A stretch of DNA of 64,000 nt from an uncultured Alphaproteobacteria bacterium (GTDB taxonomy: Bacteria; Pseudomonadota; Alphaproteobacteria; UBA3830). The position numbers were made by a program, and so were the translations under genes. Positions 62,806 through 64,000 of this stretch are shown piece by piece; within the stretch, counting starts at the first letter, position 1; each line of letters begins with the position of its first letter. Where the stretch lies: assembly GCA_905233185.1 (NCBI GenBank), contig CAJODB010000001.1, positions 1-64,000 on the forward strand, given 5' to 3'. The notes under the pieces are model-generated. The model was not told the origin of the DNA, did no database searches, and worked only from the letters and a program-made list of their open reading frames with translations.

Positions 62806-63429
62806 ATGAAGAAAATATTATTTTTTTTTATTATTAATCCCATTTTATTTTTTGGTACATATGCAATGGATCGTTACGTTCATTATGGACATCAACAAAA
62901 AAAATCTCATAGAGAATACCGAACAACATTTCAGAGACAAAATAATAGTTGTAATTTCTCAGATGCGGAAAAAGATGTTATAAGTGATGATATTTCTAAT
63001 ATTGATTCAGAAGATGAAGTACCTTCTTCCAAAGATAAAAAAATGCTCTTTATGCCAAGAGGAAAACCCGTTTTAACAACGAAAATAGCTTCGTCCAAAA
63101 TAATTCCTCAACCATTTATTCTACCTCAGCATCTGCAGAATCAAGAAGAAACTAAATCTTTTATGACTAATGTACTTTTTGCAAATAGCAGTGATGTAAG
63201 AATATATGCAATGGAGACATATGGTTATTTGGGAGAAATAAAAAAATTGATATTGAAAGTAGTAGTTGAATCAGATCGAAAAACATTTTTGAGTAAAGTT
63301 CAAGAGATAGAAGCTAATTTGCAGAAAGTTTTAATGAAAAATTTTTTAGAAACATCAGATAAAGAAATAGCAAAATTATGTGTGGAACATTCTATTGCCT
63401 TATTGAAGGAAGTAAAATCCACATTGTAA
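62806..63429 (+). CDS. Hypothetical secreted protein
   Basis: Signal peptide MKKILFFFIINPILFFGTYA; 207 aa; no recognised domain. Confidence 0.6.
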   Translation: MKKILFFFIINPILFFGTYAMDRYVHYGHQQKKSHREYRTTFQRQNNSCNFSDAEKDVISDDISNIDSEDEVPSSKDKKMLFMPRGKPVLTTKIASSKIIPQPFILPQHLQNQEETKSFMTNVLFANSSDVRIYAMETYGYLGEIKKLILKVVVESDRKTFLSKVQEIEANLQKVLMKNFLETSDKEIAKLCVEHSIALLKEVKSTL

Positions 63430-63865
63430 GTTTCTTTTACCTTTTTTTCTCAAAAGCTCTCATTGGCGGCTTTATAAATTAAAAGCGAAATCAAAACATT
63501 TGATGAACATATCTATTTAATGGAATTGAAAAGAAATAGCTAGATTTTTTCTTTTTCTTAACGGTATTTTGTAAAAATAAAAAATGAATGATGTTTTTGC
63601 GTATTATATAGGTATTTATTGCACCGTTAAGTTGCAAAAAATATACTTTGAAAAATAATAAACACAATAACGTTATGAAGTTGGTAACTATAATGAACCT
63701 TCGGATTTAGAAAAATGTATTATGCTACACAAATTTGCGGAAAAAGTAATCATCAAGTAATTGCTCTAGTTTGTTGCAATTAAATTGGTTATTACGCAAA
63801 AAACAGTGTTGTTTTCTGTTGCTAACAAAGGATTTTATTTTTTTATATAAGCTTATAACGATTTA

Positions 63866-64000
63866 ATGCATACAAAATACAAAGGAATTTTTGGAGAATT
63901 TATTGCATCAATTTATTTGATGTTAAAAGGGTTTCGAATCGAAGAGAGAAGATTCAAAACCCATTGCGGAGAGATTGATTTAATAGCCTCAAAAGATGAT
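63866..64000 (+). CDS. yraN: YraN/UPF0102 family endonuclease-like protein, N-terminus (runs off window)
   Basis: MHTKYKGIFGEFIASIYLMLKGFRIEERRFKTHCGEIDLIASKDD: GxxGExxAxxYLxxxGFxIxxRxxxxxxGEIDLIA. Confidence 0.9.
   Translation, partial: MHTKYKGIFGEFIASIYLMLKGFRIEERRFKTHCGEIDLIASKDD

Noticed and set aside
1-64000. CRISPR array or rRNA operon
   Set aside because: No regularly spaced direct repeats or rRNA-like sequence noticed while reading.

Overview
AT-rich window, probably from an alphaproteobacterium with an endosymbiont-like gene set (lineage inferred from gene content only). Housekeeping genes (secA, valS, trpS, recJ, hslVU, glmM, folC, dapA, smpB, kdsD, lptB, rpoN, acpP, fabF) are interleaved with: a near-complete Tad/Flp pilus assembly cluster on the minus strand (6.6-15.5 kb); T6SS parts (VgrG, Hcp-like, TssE-like); an RND efflux pair; and a degraded accessory/defence region (1-6.2 kb) with HsdM, a DUF262/DUF1524 GmrSD-like protein, IS1595-like and DUF2924/recombinase relics, and a secreted HNH-like protein. 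The main observation is seven poly-G tracts of 8-9 nt; the next longest G run I noticed is 6. Each tract lies inside a gene for a predicted exported or membrane protein. Three are at the same 5' position in three dispersed paralogous TadE-like pseudopilin genes. The others are in a secreted HExxH protein, a polytopic membrane protein and two large secreted proteins. Six of the seven genes are out of frame at the given tract length and are restored by a one-base change; for one of these a second frameshift also remains. In one case the one-base change rebuilds a signal peptide ending in VASA. This looks like a poly-G phase-variation (contingency) system acting on Tad pseudopilins and secreted proteins.
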